64,000 nucleotides of DNA from Silene latifolia (lineage: Eukaryota > Streptophyta > Magnoliopsida > Caryophyllales > Caryophyllaceae), in NCBI RefSeq assembly GCF_048544455.1, contig NC_133537.1, forward strand, positions 16,739,541 through 16,803,540, in the 5' to 3' direction. Both the position numbers and the translations under genes were made by a program. The notes beneath the pieces were generated by a model, which did no database searches, was not told the DNA's origin, and saw nothing but the letters and a program-made list of their open reading frames with translations. Positions 13,296 through 23,541 of the stretch are shown piece after piece. How positions within the stretch are numbered: position 1 is the first letter of the stretch; the number at the start of each line of letters is the position of its first letter.

Positions 13296-14594
13296 GATAG
13301 TTTGGTTGATCTGGCATGGCTAGTTATACTTGTATGTGTATTCATGATATATGTTTATTCCGTGAAAAGGTATGGATGATATTCATGAGATTTTTGTCTG
13401 TTTATTCCGTATAATATGTTGTGTTGTGATCTAGTAAAGTAGTTTTGAGTAAGTTTTCTTGTCCAGAAAGTTATACTGAGTCAGTGTTTATGGGAATTGT
13501 ATGTGGTTGTGATGTCTATCGATGTGGTTGTTGTGCCTCGGGTGGTGATCCGGGCACGGTACTTCGTGTTGTGATGTGAGTATTTTCGCGCTGCGGTGCG
13601 GCTGTTGGTGGCGGTGTTGCGATGCCGTCGCCGGTTGTAGTGGAGTAGGCGGGATGATTACGATATGAGTTTTCGAAAGTACATACCAGTTATACATAGA
13701 TTGCTGTTTTGTTTACTGTTGTTCCTTGTGAGTTTCGGTTGGACATATAGACCGTTGTTTTGTTTGTTGATGTTTCTTGCTAGTTTCAGCTTGGGAGTGA
13801 GGGTAGAGTATGATATGGGAGAGAGTTGTGTATGTTTCTGTTGTTGTCATGGTATAATGATATCCTGTTGATGGGACACAGTTGCGAGAGGTTGTTGGAG
13901 TACTTGTGATGTTCTTTTAGAGGAGGCATTGGTTGACTTAGTAATGGCAAGTGATTCGTAGAACATGTGTTGTACTGATCTGAAAGCTGCAGGTGGTTCA
14001 TAATCTTTTGTTGAGACAGTGAGTGTAGGGTGTTGGGAATTAGTGTCATGTTAAGTTATGTATGAGTTTTGCGGTAATGAAAGAAAAGAACTTGAGGATC
14101 TAGTGTGAGTGTACGTAACAAGTGTGGATCGTGAGTTATGCTTTTGACGATCGGTGTTTTATATAGAGAGGTATGTTGTGTTGCGGTAATGTGGAAGAGT
14201 TGGAGTGTTGGTTATGCTAAGCATTTTGTGGTATTGGTTAGATGGAGGGCAGAATGAGTTGAGGTATGAGAACTATTTAAGTAAGAGAGCCTTGGAAATA
14301 GGAATGGTTATAGGTGTGAGGTTATAGGCGGTTATCTTTGACATGCGGTGGTGATAAGGATAATGAGAAGATATAGCTAAGGATTTCGTATTAGTGAGTT
14401 ACGAGGACGTAACATTTATCTTAAGAGGAGTAGGATGCGATAAAAGAGAGTTTCATGGTTGTGCATGTTGTAGTATAATTGGAAGTAGAGTGTTGGTGTA
14501 GCATAAAGAATGGATTTGTATATATTGTGGTCGATATTGTTAAAAGGCCATGGCCGTACTTGTGGTAGTGTGAAGTTTAGGAGTGTGAGAATAT

Positions 14595-14670
14595 TTCGAT
14601 AGGGTTGACAGTTGGATGATGATGTTTATGAGTTCGATAGTGTTGACAGTGGGATGATGATGTTTATGAG
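14595..14670. repeat. 38-bp tandem duplication
   Basis: Two adjacent units beginning TTCGATAG and ending GTTTATGAG differ at only about two positions. They lie in the 3' noncoding part of the outer element. Confidence 0.85.
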
Positions 14671-14683
14671 TGTGAGTAAACTT

Positions 14684-14735
14684 CGAGGACGAAGTTCCTT
14701 TTAAGGGTGTTAGAATGTAACATTCCGATTGATGT
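14684..14735 (+). other. Second polypurine-tract / LTR-start-like junction
   Basis: The string AACTTCGAGGACGAAGTTCC followed by TTTTAAGGGTGTTAGAA and TGTAACATTCCG is closely parallel to 28227-28275, where the true 3' LTR begins. It therefore looks like the end of another related element's internal region plus the first bases of its LTR, cut by the Ogre-like insertion at 14741. Confidence 0.55.
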
Positions 14736-14740
14736 ATGAG

Positions 14741-17700
14741 TGTAGATACCCGTATCCGTCGATATCGGAATTTATAGAGAACCCGACAAACACCCGATGA
14801 TGATAGGACACATGTATTCTTTAGTTGTCATTGTCATTATTTGGAGCTCGTTTTACGATGTAGAATGGGCGTCGTCGATGAAGTATTTTATTAATTTAAA
14901 TGATATTTAAATTAATGTTTTTTTAAGTGAATTCATTTTATTAATTTAAATGATATTTAAATTAAAGCTTTTTTAGAATTTATTTTCTCAAGTTTATTTT
15001 ATTGAAAATAAAATAAATATTTGATTTGAAAAATCATTTTATGAGTATATTTGGTTTGAAAAATCATTTATTTTAATGTGTTAATTGATTTGAAAAATCG
15101 ATTTGAAAATCGAAAAGAACTCGTTTTGAACATGTGTTTTTGAGCTCGATTTTAGCTCGGTTTTTGAGCCCGTTTTCTTTACGAATTGGCACGAATCTCG
15201 AGTACACTAACCAACCTAGACCTCTACCCATCCACCCTTGTTCGAACCCCCTTAACCATAGCCCAAATTCTCGTCCCAAATCCCCCACAAACAGCCCGCA
15301 ACAAACGAGCAGCCCCCCTGTTTTGGCAGCTCAATCCCGAGCCCAAAACCCGCTCCAAATACCACCAAAACCCGTACCCATTAACCCTAACCCATACCCT
15401 AGTATCCTACCCATATTACCCTAGCTTAATCACCAAGAAAACCCCTCTCAAACCCTCACAAAAACTGCTGGACAGCAGCTATGCGTGAGCAGGCCCGACT
15501 GCCTCTCCCTCTCTTTTACCCTACTTTAACTCCTTATAAATACCACCCCTTCACCATACATTCATTCCTCTAAGTTCTCCATACATCCTACCATCACCCA
15601 CAAGTTTTAAACCTCAGAAACAAACCCTAATTGCCTCCCAAAAACCCTAAACAAAACCGACACACAAACTGAACTGTTTGTGTGTCCTCCTCGAAAAACC
15701 ACTCGTTCCTCCATCAAACCTCCATCAAAACTCGATTTTCTTGTTCCTAATTAACCACATAACATCCATCTATACATTAGACAAAGATTTACGAGCCAAA
15801 TTGCCCTTGAGAGTACACGAAATCCCTCGAAAAACAGAGTGTTATACACTCTGTTTTCGCGGTTTATTCTTGTCTGTCCAGTTCTGTTTGTGCTCGTTTT
15901 TCGTGCCCATTAACCCAAAACGAGCAGGGGTTGCTTTAAGATTCCTGTTCTCCTTTCTTTCTAGTTTTCAAAACATCTTTTAAATCGAATTTTCGTCGTG
16001 AAACGAGGGAGATATCATCGTTTGAAAATCGCTGTCCAGAAAGTTTCCAAAACGCGTGTTTGCTTTGCTCTTCGTCGACGACGGCCTCTCGAGATAAAAT
16101 CTACCATCGATTACGACCCAAGACGGTGTCAACGATACATGTAGGTTGAGGGTGCATCAAATCCTCTTCTTTTCCCTTTTATTTCGTTTGTTTTATGCTT
16201 TTTTTTATTGTCTTGTTTTTGTTTGTTTTTTCGTTTTGTTTATCGATTGTTCTAATTAATTATGAAACTAGTTAGTCCGAGTATGAGTTAAAGTACCACC
16301 ATGAACACCCACGTTGACTTGAGATGGGAAAATAAACCGCTACTTCAGTCGGTCGTACACCCCCGTCTCATTTACATATCCTCGTGTTCAAGGTAGGGCA
16401 TAAATAAAACGAGTTTCTAACTTCGCTCTTCGCTTTTGACCCCTTTGTTATTTTGGCCAATTCGACATACCCTAGGACCCGTTGTATGTTAGTTTAACCT
16501 CTGATTGTTAACCTATGACGTATTTAGATGACATTAAATTAATTTAATAATCTAATTAGACACTTTAGGGTACATCGACATATCTTTAAAAATCAACTAA
16601 CAATTCTGTAAATAATTGAACGCATCTTTCTCTTTCACCTAATTTCTCGCTAGTATAAGAGTGCGTGATTAGCACCTTCTTATTACCACTCGATGAGTTA
16701 ACTTAATTTGCAAACTTGACCTAATTCAACCCCTTTGGGCCGTGTGGAACACTCGATCTTAAGCGAAGCTTTCTGACTTTTTTTTATCATCGTTTTCTAA
16801 TGTATCTCCCGTATCGCTTTGCAAATCCATCTAACTAATGAACCCGACCTAGAAACTAGGGTAGCCGTGTTTGTGGCCGTGGCTTTAGGCCGTGGGGTTG
16901 GTCATGCCTCTCTTTGTCTCGTTTGTTTTATATCTTTTGTTCTTTGTCGTCTGATAGCTTGTAATTTATCGTTTGCTCGTCGGGTTGTAATCTTTCGAGT
17001 TAGTTTTCTTTTTTTACGAGTCAAAACCTCTTCAAAAAACCTTAGTCTTATTTGGTTAGACGGTTGTTCCCCAATGCTTGTAGGAGCGTAGTAAACCGCA
17101 TGTTGTTTAAAGCAACATGGCCCGGTTTATGCTAATGCATGCTTTGGTGCGTAGCCCTATGTCTAATTCGATGAGATTAAGTGAAAGCACGCATTACGAG
17201 GAGTGACCCAAGGCCGTGTGTCATGTAGGCCGTGAGTCACCCCCCCCCCTTGTGCACGGTTTTCTAGGCCAAACGGCCATGTATTGCGTCGTGTGTATAG
17301 CTTTGTATTTAGATCGAGTTGTATCTTTAGTTTGTTGTTGTGTCGGCATGAAATGCCTGGTTTGTAATAGGTAGATCCCAACGGCTCCCCCATTCCCCCT
17401 TAAGCCTTGCTTGCTTTGTTTTGTATGTTGTTAGACCAATCAACCCACATGCTAAATTACAACTTTGACAAAGTTAGTTTAGTTGCATCTAAAACGACAT
17501 AGAAATTGTTGTCACATGTTAGGGTTTAAAACGATGTTTGCATATCATATATCGTAGTAGCTATGACTTTGTTTGAAATCCATACTTGACTTAGTAGAGG
17601 CCGTTATTGACGGGCGGGGTTAGGTGTCCTTATGGGCTTCCTAACACGTACCCTCACCCCTTACTCAAGATCTATGGTTTGTGGATCCGTCTAAATACCA

Positions 17701-17940
17701 TTGGATTACGAGAGTCATTCAAATCGAGTGATATAGGGTACAAGTCTTTATCTTTAATCACTCGTAGTCGATTGACTTTATGCTTTTCGATGAAAGGTGT
17801 AAAGTTGACTTGAACGGTTCCAAGTTCCCAAAAAACTTGGTGGCGACTCTAATTTGTCTTAATTCGATTCGAAAGAACCTCGAGTCGATTATGCCTAGTG
17901 TGGATCCCGCGGACGCGATTCCGAGAGGGCCTTGTCCCGA
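14741..17940 (+). repeat. 5' LTR of the Ogre-like element
   Basis: It begins TGTAGATACC and ends CTTGTCCCGA just before the primer binding site. The partner LTR ends CTTGTCCACA, so the terminal CA has been altered here. AT-rich duplicated words near 14890-14965 and short frames (15134-15488) recur in the partner copy; the frames have no recognised domain. Confidence 0.9.
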
Positions 17941-17942
17941 TT

Positions 17943-17959
17943 TGGCGACTCTCTTTGGG
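17943..17959 (+). other. Primer binding site, tRNA-Arg type
   Basis: TGGCGACTCTCTTTGGG follows the LTR. The first ten bases match the complement of a tRNA-Arg 3' end, the primer known for Ogre elements. Confidence 0.8.
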
Positions 17960-19054
17960 AAAAGAGGACTAGTTACACTTTGTTTCTAGGGTCTTTTCCT
18001 CCGAGGTGAAACTTGAAAAGAAAGTGTTGGAAAGTAAAACATTACTCATAGTGCTACGATTCATGCATAAACCCTTAAGGACTAGCCCGGGCCGTCCCAG
18101 CGTTTCTTCGTGATGCGTGGGGGGCGTGTCCCACTATGCTAGGAAGCTGCACATTGCTCGCTTCCACTTCACCTCGCGTGGTTCTTGATGGTGGGGACGA
18201 TCTTCTAGGTACTCTACCTTAAGACACCTTGCTCTATAAGACCGCAAAAGGATGGAGGGCATAGACCTTCTTGTAGAAGACTTGCCGAGACTTAGAGATG
18301 TCTAAGAGCATACATCCTTGTAACATGAGAATGACAATGTGCAAATTTTTTTCCCGAGTCTTTTCGAAATTTCCCATGTCCTTTTCAAAACCAAACTTTT
18401 GAACAACTTACTTTCAAACTTAGCATGATTTTCAAAACGCGGAATGCTGCCCAAATAGGACTAGAAATTTCGGCCAAAATGAGCTTTTTATAGCCGGCAT
18501 GCTGCCCATTTCAAATCTCATTTTCAAATCAATCCTTCGTTTTTCAAAATCAATCCAAAATGTCTCTCGAACCTCAACCAAGCATGAAATGCGTCGAGTC
18601 GTGTCCGGGTCATGGCCGTGTTAGGCCGGGTATGTTTCGTTCTAAGAGTCTAGAACACGACCTTGTTGGGTCACCCAAGCTCACCTCTTGGGCTTTGAGT
18701 CATGTTGGTCGACCTTTTGGTCTAGGATAGTCCACAAAAACGCCCAAGCTAGGCCATTTAGGGCGTTTCACCCGAACCTATGGGCTATGTTAGTCCAATC
18801 ACGGGTTTGGCCACACCGAGTCCGGTTTATAACCGATTTATGATGATTTGAGTCATGTCGTTTTGTCGAGTCTAAAATGAACCAAGGTCTAGATCCAACC
18901 GTGAGTCGAACCTTTGGTTAGTCAATCTCAAGTCGAGTCTTTGTTTGAGTCAAGTTGGGGTCGTGTCCTTAAGTGTGCAGGGGCTCTTACTTTAAATATT
19001 GACTCAGTACGGGGTTTTCTTGTAGAAAGGCCGCCAAAAACCCGACGTCAAGCA

Positions 19055-20455
19055 ATGGAAGATGCTGTTAACAAGCTTACCGAGGCCGTGAACCTCATGA
19101 TGACCCGAATGGATGCAATTGAATCTAAGCTAGGTGAAGATTCCCCTCCACCTCGATCCGGAGAAACGGTTCAAGTTCATCGAAGACCGTCGAAACTCTC
19201 CCAGGGGAAGAACATCCACTATGAAAATGCTAGGGCCTATGCCCCGATTCGGGATAAGTTGCCCACAAACATGGTACTCACCGATATCCCAAAGTTTAAG
19301 GGCACAGAAGATCCGGTCCACCATGTTAAGGCCTATAAGGGGTACTTAGCATTGAAGGGAGTACCGCCGACATGCTCTCCGAAATTTTCGCTCAATCTCC
19401 GGATGAACACCGAAGGCGTGGTTCTATAACTGGACCTTAAGAACTTCCCCACTTTCGAAGATATTACGGTGGAGTTCGTAAGCACTATCGACAATGTCGA
19501 GATCCAAACCAACATAAGAACATTGGAGGTGATGACACAGAAAGAAAAAGAAGGTTTTTTGAATTCCTTGCAAGATGGCGCATTTGAAAGCGTGAAATTG
19601 GCCAAGAAGCCTGATGAAGTTGAAATGGTAGATAAGTTCGTAAAGAATCTACGACCTATTTACCGCAATGCTCTGAAATACCAGAATTTTGGTTCTTTCA
19701 AAGAATTGATAAGAATCGGGATAAAGGTAGAGGACGATGTCCGAATGGCTGAAGCTGAGAAGCCAAAAGGATACCAAGGGGCCTTATCATCTAAGGGCAA
19801 AGCCCCAACAACGACCCATTTAGATGAAGGCATCAATCTCTTAGAAGGGCAATCGAAGAAGCCGCAGCGCCAAACACCTAGGGCATTCACCGATATCGGA
19901 TGCACTTATACATATGCTCTCCAAAGGCTCATAGCCCAAGGAAAGCTGAAGCCTATTGGTCCAACTCCGGACCCTCCCGCTGATCAACAAGGTAAATGGT
20001 ATAAACCAAATGCCTACTGTGCCTTTCATCAAGGGAAAGGCCATGATACCGAAAGGTGCTATCGACTAAAGCACGAAATCCAAGACATGATTGAGAACGG
20101 AACGCTCCCAATCCCAGCTATTAAACCTAATAACATCACCAATCCATTTGGCGATCACGCCAACTTTGTTTCTGTCGAAGACAATGTCGATTATTCCCAT
20201 CTTATCCGCCCATGTCACTTGAAAGGGGTGTTTATCGGGAAGATATTTGTGGATTGCTTTGAATTCTTGCCAAACTCGAAGAATGAAATTCAAGTCGGGA
20301 GTCTTGCTCTAGAATGTTCTCCTCTCATTAACGAAGTTAATAAAAGACAATTCGATTCACCAACCTTCATCATAGGCGTAGATCCTCGAGGACTACCTTG
20401 GGATGGAGGCGGACCATCAAAGGGATCAAGGACAAGAGCCGAGCATCTAAGTTGA
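19055..20455 (+). pseudogene. Ogre-like gag, broken by one in-frame stop
   Basis: A gag structural polyprotein frame. An upstream ATG in the same frame exists at 18914; I prefer 19055, which starts MEDAVNKLTEAVN, a predicted helical start. The frame contains a retrotransposon gag-type helical region (about 19600-19760) and a zinc-knuckle-like CAFHQGKGHDTERC around 20018-20060. That knuckle is the CX2HX4HX4C variant that Tat-clade gag proteins show before a KHEIQDMIENGT stretch. A single TAA at 19427-19429 interrupts the frame, which resumes unchanged downstream. No pol follows. It is possibly still bound by trans-acting gag of full-length relatives; function of this copy is doubtful. Confidence 0.8.
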
Positions 20456-22081
20456 CAACTGAACAAGAGAAAGCTCATGACCAGATTTGAAATTATGAGT
20501 CGGGATCTGTTTTCTTATTTTAGTCGAGTCGAGTCTAGGACTTTCTTTTCCTGAAGTTGAGTCGTTCGTTCCGCGATGACCTAGGGTGTGTCCTAGGAAT
20601 CGTTCCTTCGAGTCTGTTAAGCATTTGTCTTTCCAATAAAAAGTTCCAGTTTCGTTTCCAAATTTGTCTTGTTTCCAATCCTCAATCATTCCGAAACATG
20701 ATAAAACGCACAACACACTCGAAGGAATCCCTGGGGCAGAAATATGTCCCGTTTCAAAATGTAAGGTACACTAGGATCCCGTGTTTGATTCCTTTACCTA
20801 TTCCATGTCTGGTGGTAGAAAACCTCCATCTGAACCAATGTTTGTGACAAGCTTTTAGATGATTCTATGACAAACCCGGACTAGCTCCTTGTTTCCCCTA
20901 TCAATGATGGAAGGCAAGCCTTTTCCCCAACAAAATCATCCCATCTCGAAGAGAGAAGATATCAACCCGTTCTAACAAGGAATTGTTAGTTCTTACCCAA
21001 ATTAGTTGGCGAAGCCCAGTTTTCAAGAGGTATCCATTTATGACTAAGAGAATGAATAGAAGATCATTTTCAAAGAGAGAAAAAAGATGAAAAAGAATGA
21101 AAAATGAGAAAAAGAGAAAAATTGGAAAAATGAAAAAAAAATGATGAAAAAAAAATTGGAAAAATGAAAAAAAAAAAGAAAAAAAGAAAAAAAGGAAAAA
21201 GATGAAAGAAAAAGAAAAAAGAAAAAAGATGTTGAAGTTATTGCGGAATGCTTTTTGGTTGAATGTCGAAGTTACGGAAGCCAAAATTCAAGTCAAGTAC
21301 CCATAGTTGAGGTTCAATGGACGAAGCCCAAAAGAGTAAGTAGTGACCTCTTTACCCTCTAAGTCCTTCCTGAGACGGTTACAAGGGGATAGTTAGGAAT
21401 TTTGAGAATCATTCCGCTTGTGCTGTTACACCCAGCCTTTAGGGTCCAGATATGGAGATTTAAACCCACATTGTTTTCCAACCCATTTGCACTCGTGGTT
21501 CATCAAACCCGAGACACCCATTCCAACCACATCAGCAGCCATAGCCCTTGGCCTTAGCACCACAAAACAAACCTTCAGAATGATGGTTAACCATTCCAAC
21601 TTGTTATTACCAAGCTCCACATCCCAGAAGATCCAAGCCTTTTACACCTAACCCTAGACACGAGATTTAACGGTACTTTACAGGCTAGAATGGGATATGA
21701 CATGATACCTTAGGTGAAACCTTAGAGTGTGTACACACAATCAAAATGCCATATTTATGCACCATGATCGAACTACGTCGGATTTGATTTCGCTCCACGC
21801 GAATACGTAGGCAGTCCTTCAGAATAAGGGATTCAATCCACTCATCAACCAAGTTGACATCTTGTCGGTTTCTTACGGGTCTTAACCAAGTCCAAATGAA
21901 GCCACCTTTGTTTGAGTTGGTCTTAGTACTCGATGTAGGCTAGGATAAGGATATAGGTTCGGATGAATAGTATCAAGTCTCGAAATGAGCTTTATCTATG
22001 ATCGGTCTTATCTAACGGTTTAGGCAAAGATGCTGAGTCACATAGATGTGGGTTTGTGTTAGGAACAGAAAATATGAAAAA

Positions 22082-22207
22082 CCCGCTGAAAAGAATGAAG
22101 GCGTGGAAGAAAAATAGTAAAAGCCCGCTGAAAAGAAAGAAGGCGGTGGCAAGAAATAATGAAAACTCGCTGAAAAGAAAGGAGGCGAGGAGAAGAGTGA
22201 CAGAATG
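22082..22207. repeat. 42-bp tandem repeat, three units
   Basis: CCCGCTGAAAAGAA (third unit CTCGCTG...) recurs at 22082, 22124 and 22166 with a purine-rich filler, an exact 42-bp period. Confidence 0.85.
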
Positions 22208-22679
22208 TTCCCAACAAGAGTGATGTGTGATGTCTAAGTGTTCTCATAAAAGCAGTCTGTGTTTAACGTCTGGGCGAAGCCAACGTTGTTGCTCCGTGAG
22301 TTTAATCCACCTTGTCAATGCCAAGTTATTTTGATTCCCATGTGCCCTCGGGAGCACGCCCATGCCATACGAAATCTTCGTCCCAAGTTCGACGACCTTG
22401 TGATTCCCATTTGCCATCTTTTGGCGCCGGAATGGCCTATTTACATTTCTACCCCCAACAAGTCCATAATTGAATTAAAACCCGTGCACACTTAGGGTTT
22501 TATTTTCCTTTTTTGTTTTACGGTAGCGGGCTACGCCCACGTTATTTGGGTCATACAGAGTGTCTGAGTCGTATTTCATGCTCACCCATCAAGGTTCGAT
22601 TTCAAAAATTTCAAAATTTCAAAATTCCAAAAACTTTTTGCGAATTATGGATAGATGATCCAAGTAGTGGAATCTTTTC

Positions 22680-22869
22680 GGGTCGATGACCCCAATCTTT
22701 CGAAATTCAAAATTTCAAATCCAATTTTTGAAGGGTCGATGGCCCAACATACCACGTGATGTCAAATTTAAACTTCGGGTCGATGGCCCAATTATTCAAA
22801 ATTTTCAAATTCAATTTTCGGGTCGATGACCCAATCTTTCAAATAATCCAATTTTCAGATCGATGATCC
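22680..22869. repeat. Array of GGGTCGATGACCC palindromes
   Basis: Five units are seen at 22680, 22733, 22777, 22820 and 22857: GGGTCGATGACCC, GGGTCGATGGCCC twice, GGGTCGATGACCC and AGATCGATGATCC. The last retains self-complementarity through paired changes. AT-rich spacers full of TTCAAAATTTC words separate them by 37-53 bp. Confidence 0.8.
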
Positions 22870-22935
22870 AAATGTGCTTATGTGATGATTATTGCTAGTA
22901 CGTTTTTGTGTTTCAAATATAGCAGGATATGCTTC

Positions 22936-23010
22936 AACTGGGGGCTCTAAAGTCTTCGACTTTAGAGCCATTGCAAACTGGGGGCTCTGAAGCCGTTGGC
23001 TTCAGAGACC
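22936..23010 (+). repeat. Two tandem PPT-like motifs, each followed by a hairpin
   Basis: AACTGGGGGCTCT occurs at 22936 and 22977. Each copy runs into an inverted repeat: stem 22943-22953 with 22959-22969 (11 pairs, 5-base loop), and stem 22985-22994 with 22998-23007 (10 pairs, 3-base loop). The stems differ by compensatory changes. The motif resembles this element's own polypurine tract (23529-23541). Confidence 0.75.
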
Positions 23011-23149
23011 ATTATCAAGATGAAAAGGATGACATCCACTCAGAATTCAATTCGATACAAGAGTATGAAATGGAAGAATTCCGTAGCTGAAAGCAAATGA
23101 TGAAAGCGGCGGCAACCTCCTTGGAAAGTCCCGTCCCATTCGGACAAGC

Positions 23150-23236
23150 GCCAGCAGATGATAAATTTTGGGCAAATGTCAGCAGATGATGAATTTTGGA
23201 CATACGCCAGCAGATGATAAACTTTGGGCATGTGGC
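23150..23236. repeat. Tandem repeat of about 28 bp, three units
   Basis: CCAGCAGATGATAAATTTTG-type units follow one another at about 23151, 23179 and 23207, ending in a partial GGCAGCAG. Confidence 0.75.
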
Positions 23237-23528
23237 AGCAGTTGCCGAACTACGACGCGGGTTTGATTCCGTCAGAAACGGATACGTAGGCGCCCGAGGA
23301 TAAGGCTCAACCCACCATCATATATGCAAATTTATGAGTCGATGACCAACGATGACAATTTGACGCAACAGAAGCAAGAGTTAATCCCCGGCGAAGTTTC
23401 AGGTATGATCTCTTCTTATGGTCAAGTAGCTTATATACGCAAGTCTAATGGACTATAAACGACCCAGAATCCTCGGTCGAAAGGGACCTGGGGTATACTT
23501 TGACTTTCGCCTTGTCCAAGCCTCAGTC

Positions 23529-23541
23529 AAAGTGGGGGCTC
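23529..23541 (+). other. Polypurine tract of the Ogre-like element
   Basis: AAAGTGGGGGCTC sits immediately before the LTR start TGTAGATACC. Confidence 0.85.

Larger units (their letters stand above)
13301..14735 (+). mobile_element. Noncoding internal region of the outer element, second segment
   Basis: It continues the outer element after the first nested insertion. No coding motifs are visible. It includes a degenerate tandem pair of about 58 bp around 13700-13795 and a perfect-looking 38-bp tandem pair at 14595-14632 and 14633-14670. Near its end lies a polypurine/LTR-start-like junction (14684-14735), listed separately. Confidence 0.65.
20456..23528 (+). mobile_element. Noncoding 3' region of the Ogre-like element
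   Basis: Three kilobases with no pol motif. A purine-rich, A-dominated low-complexity run lies at 21060-21235 and gives a spurious long frame of Phe/Ser on the other strand. Downstream are several distinct short repeat families (22082-22207, 22680-22869, 22936-23010, 23150-23236). Confidence 0.7.

Noticed and set aside
15134-15488. Pro/Asn-rich frames in two phases, repeated at 23922-24276
   Set aside because: Two overlapping frames in a C-rich stretch of the Ogre-like LTR; composition artefact.
20901-21284. Phe/Ser-rich 127-codon frame on the minus strand
   Set aside because: It is the complement of an A-rich low-complexity run in the Ogre-like 3' region.
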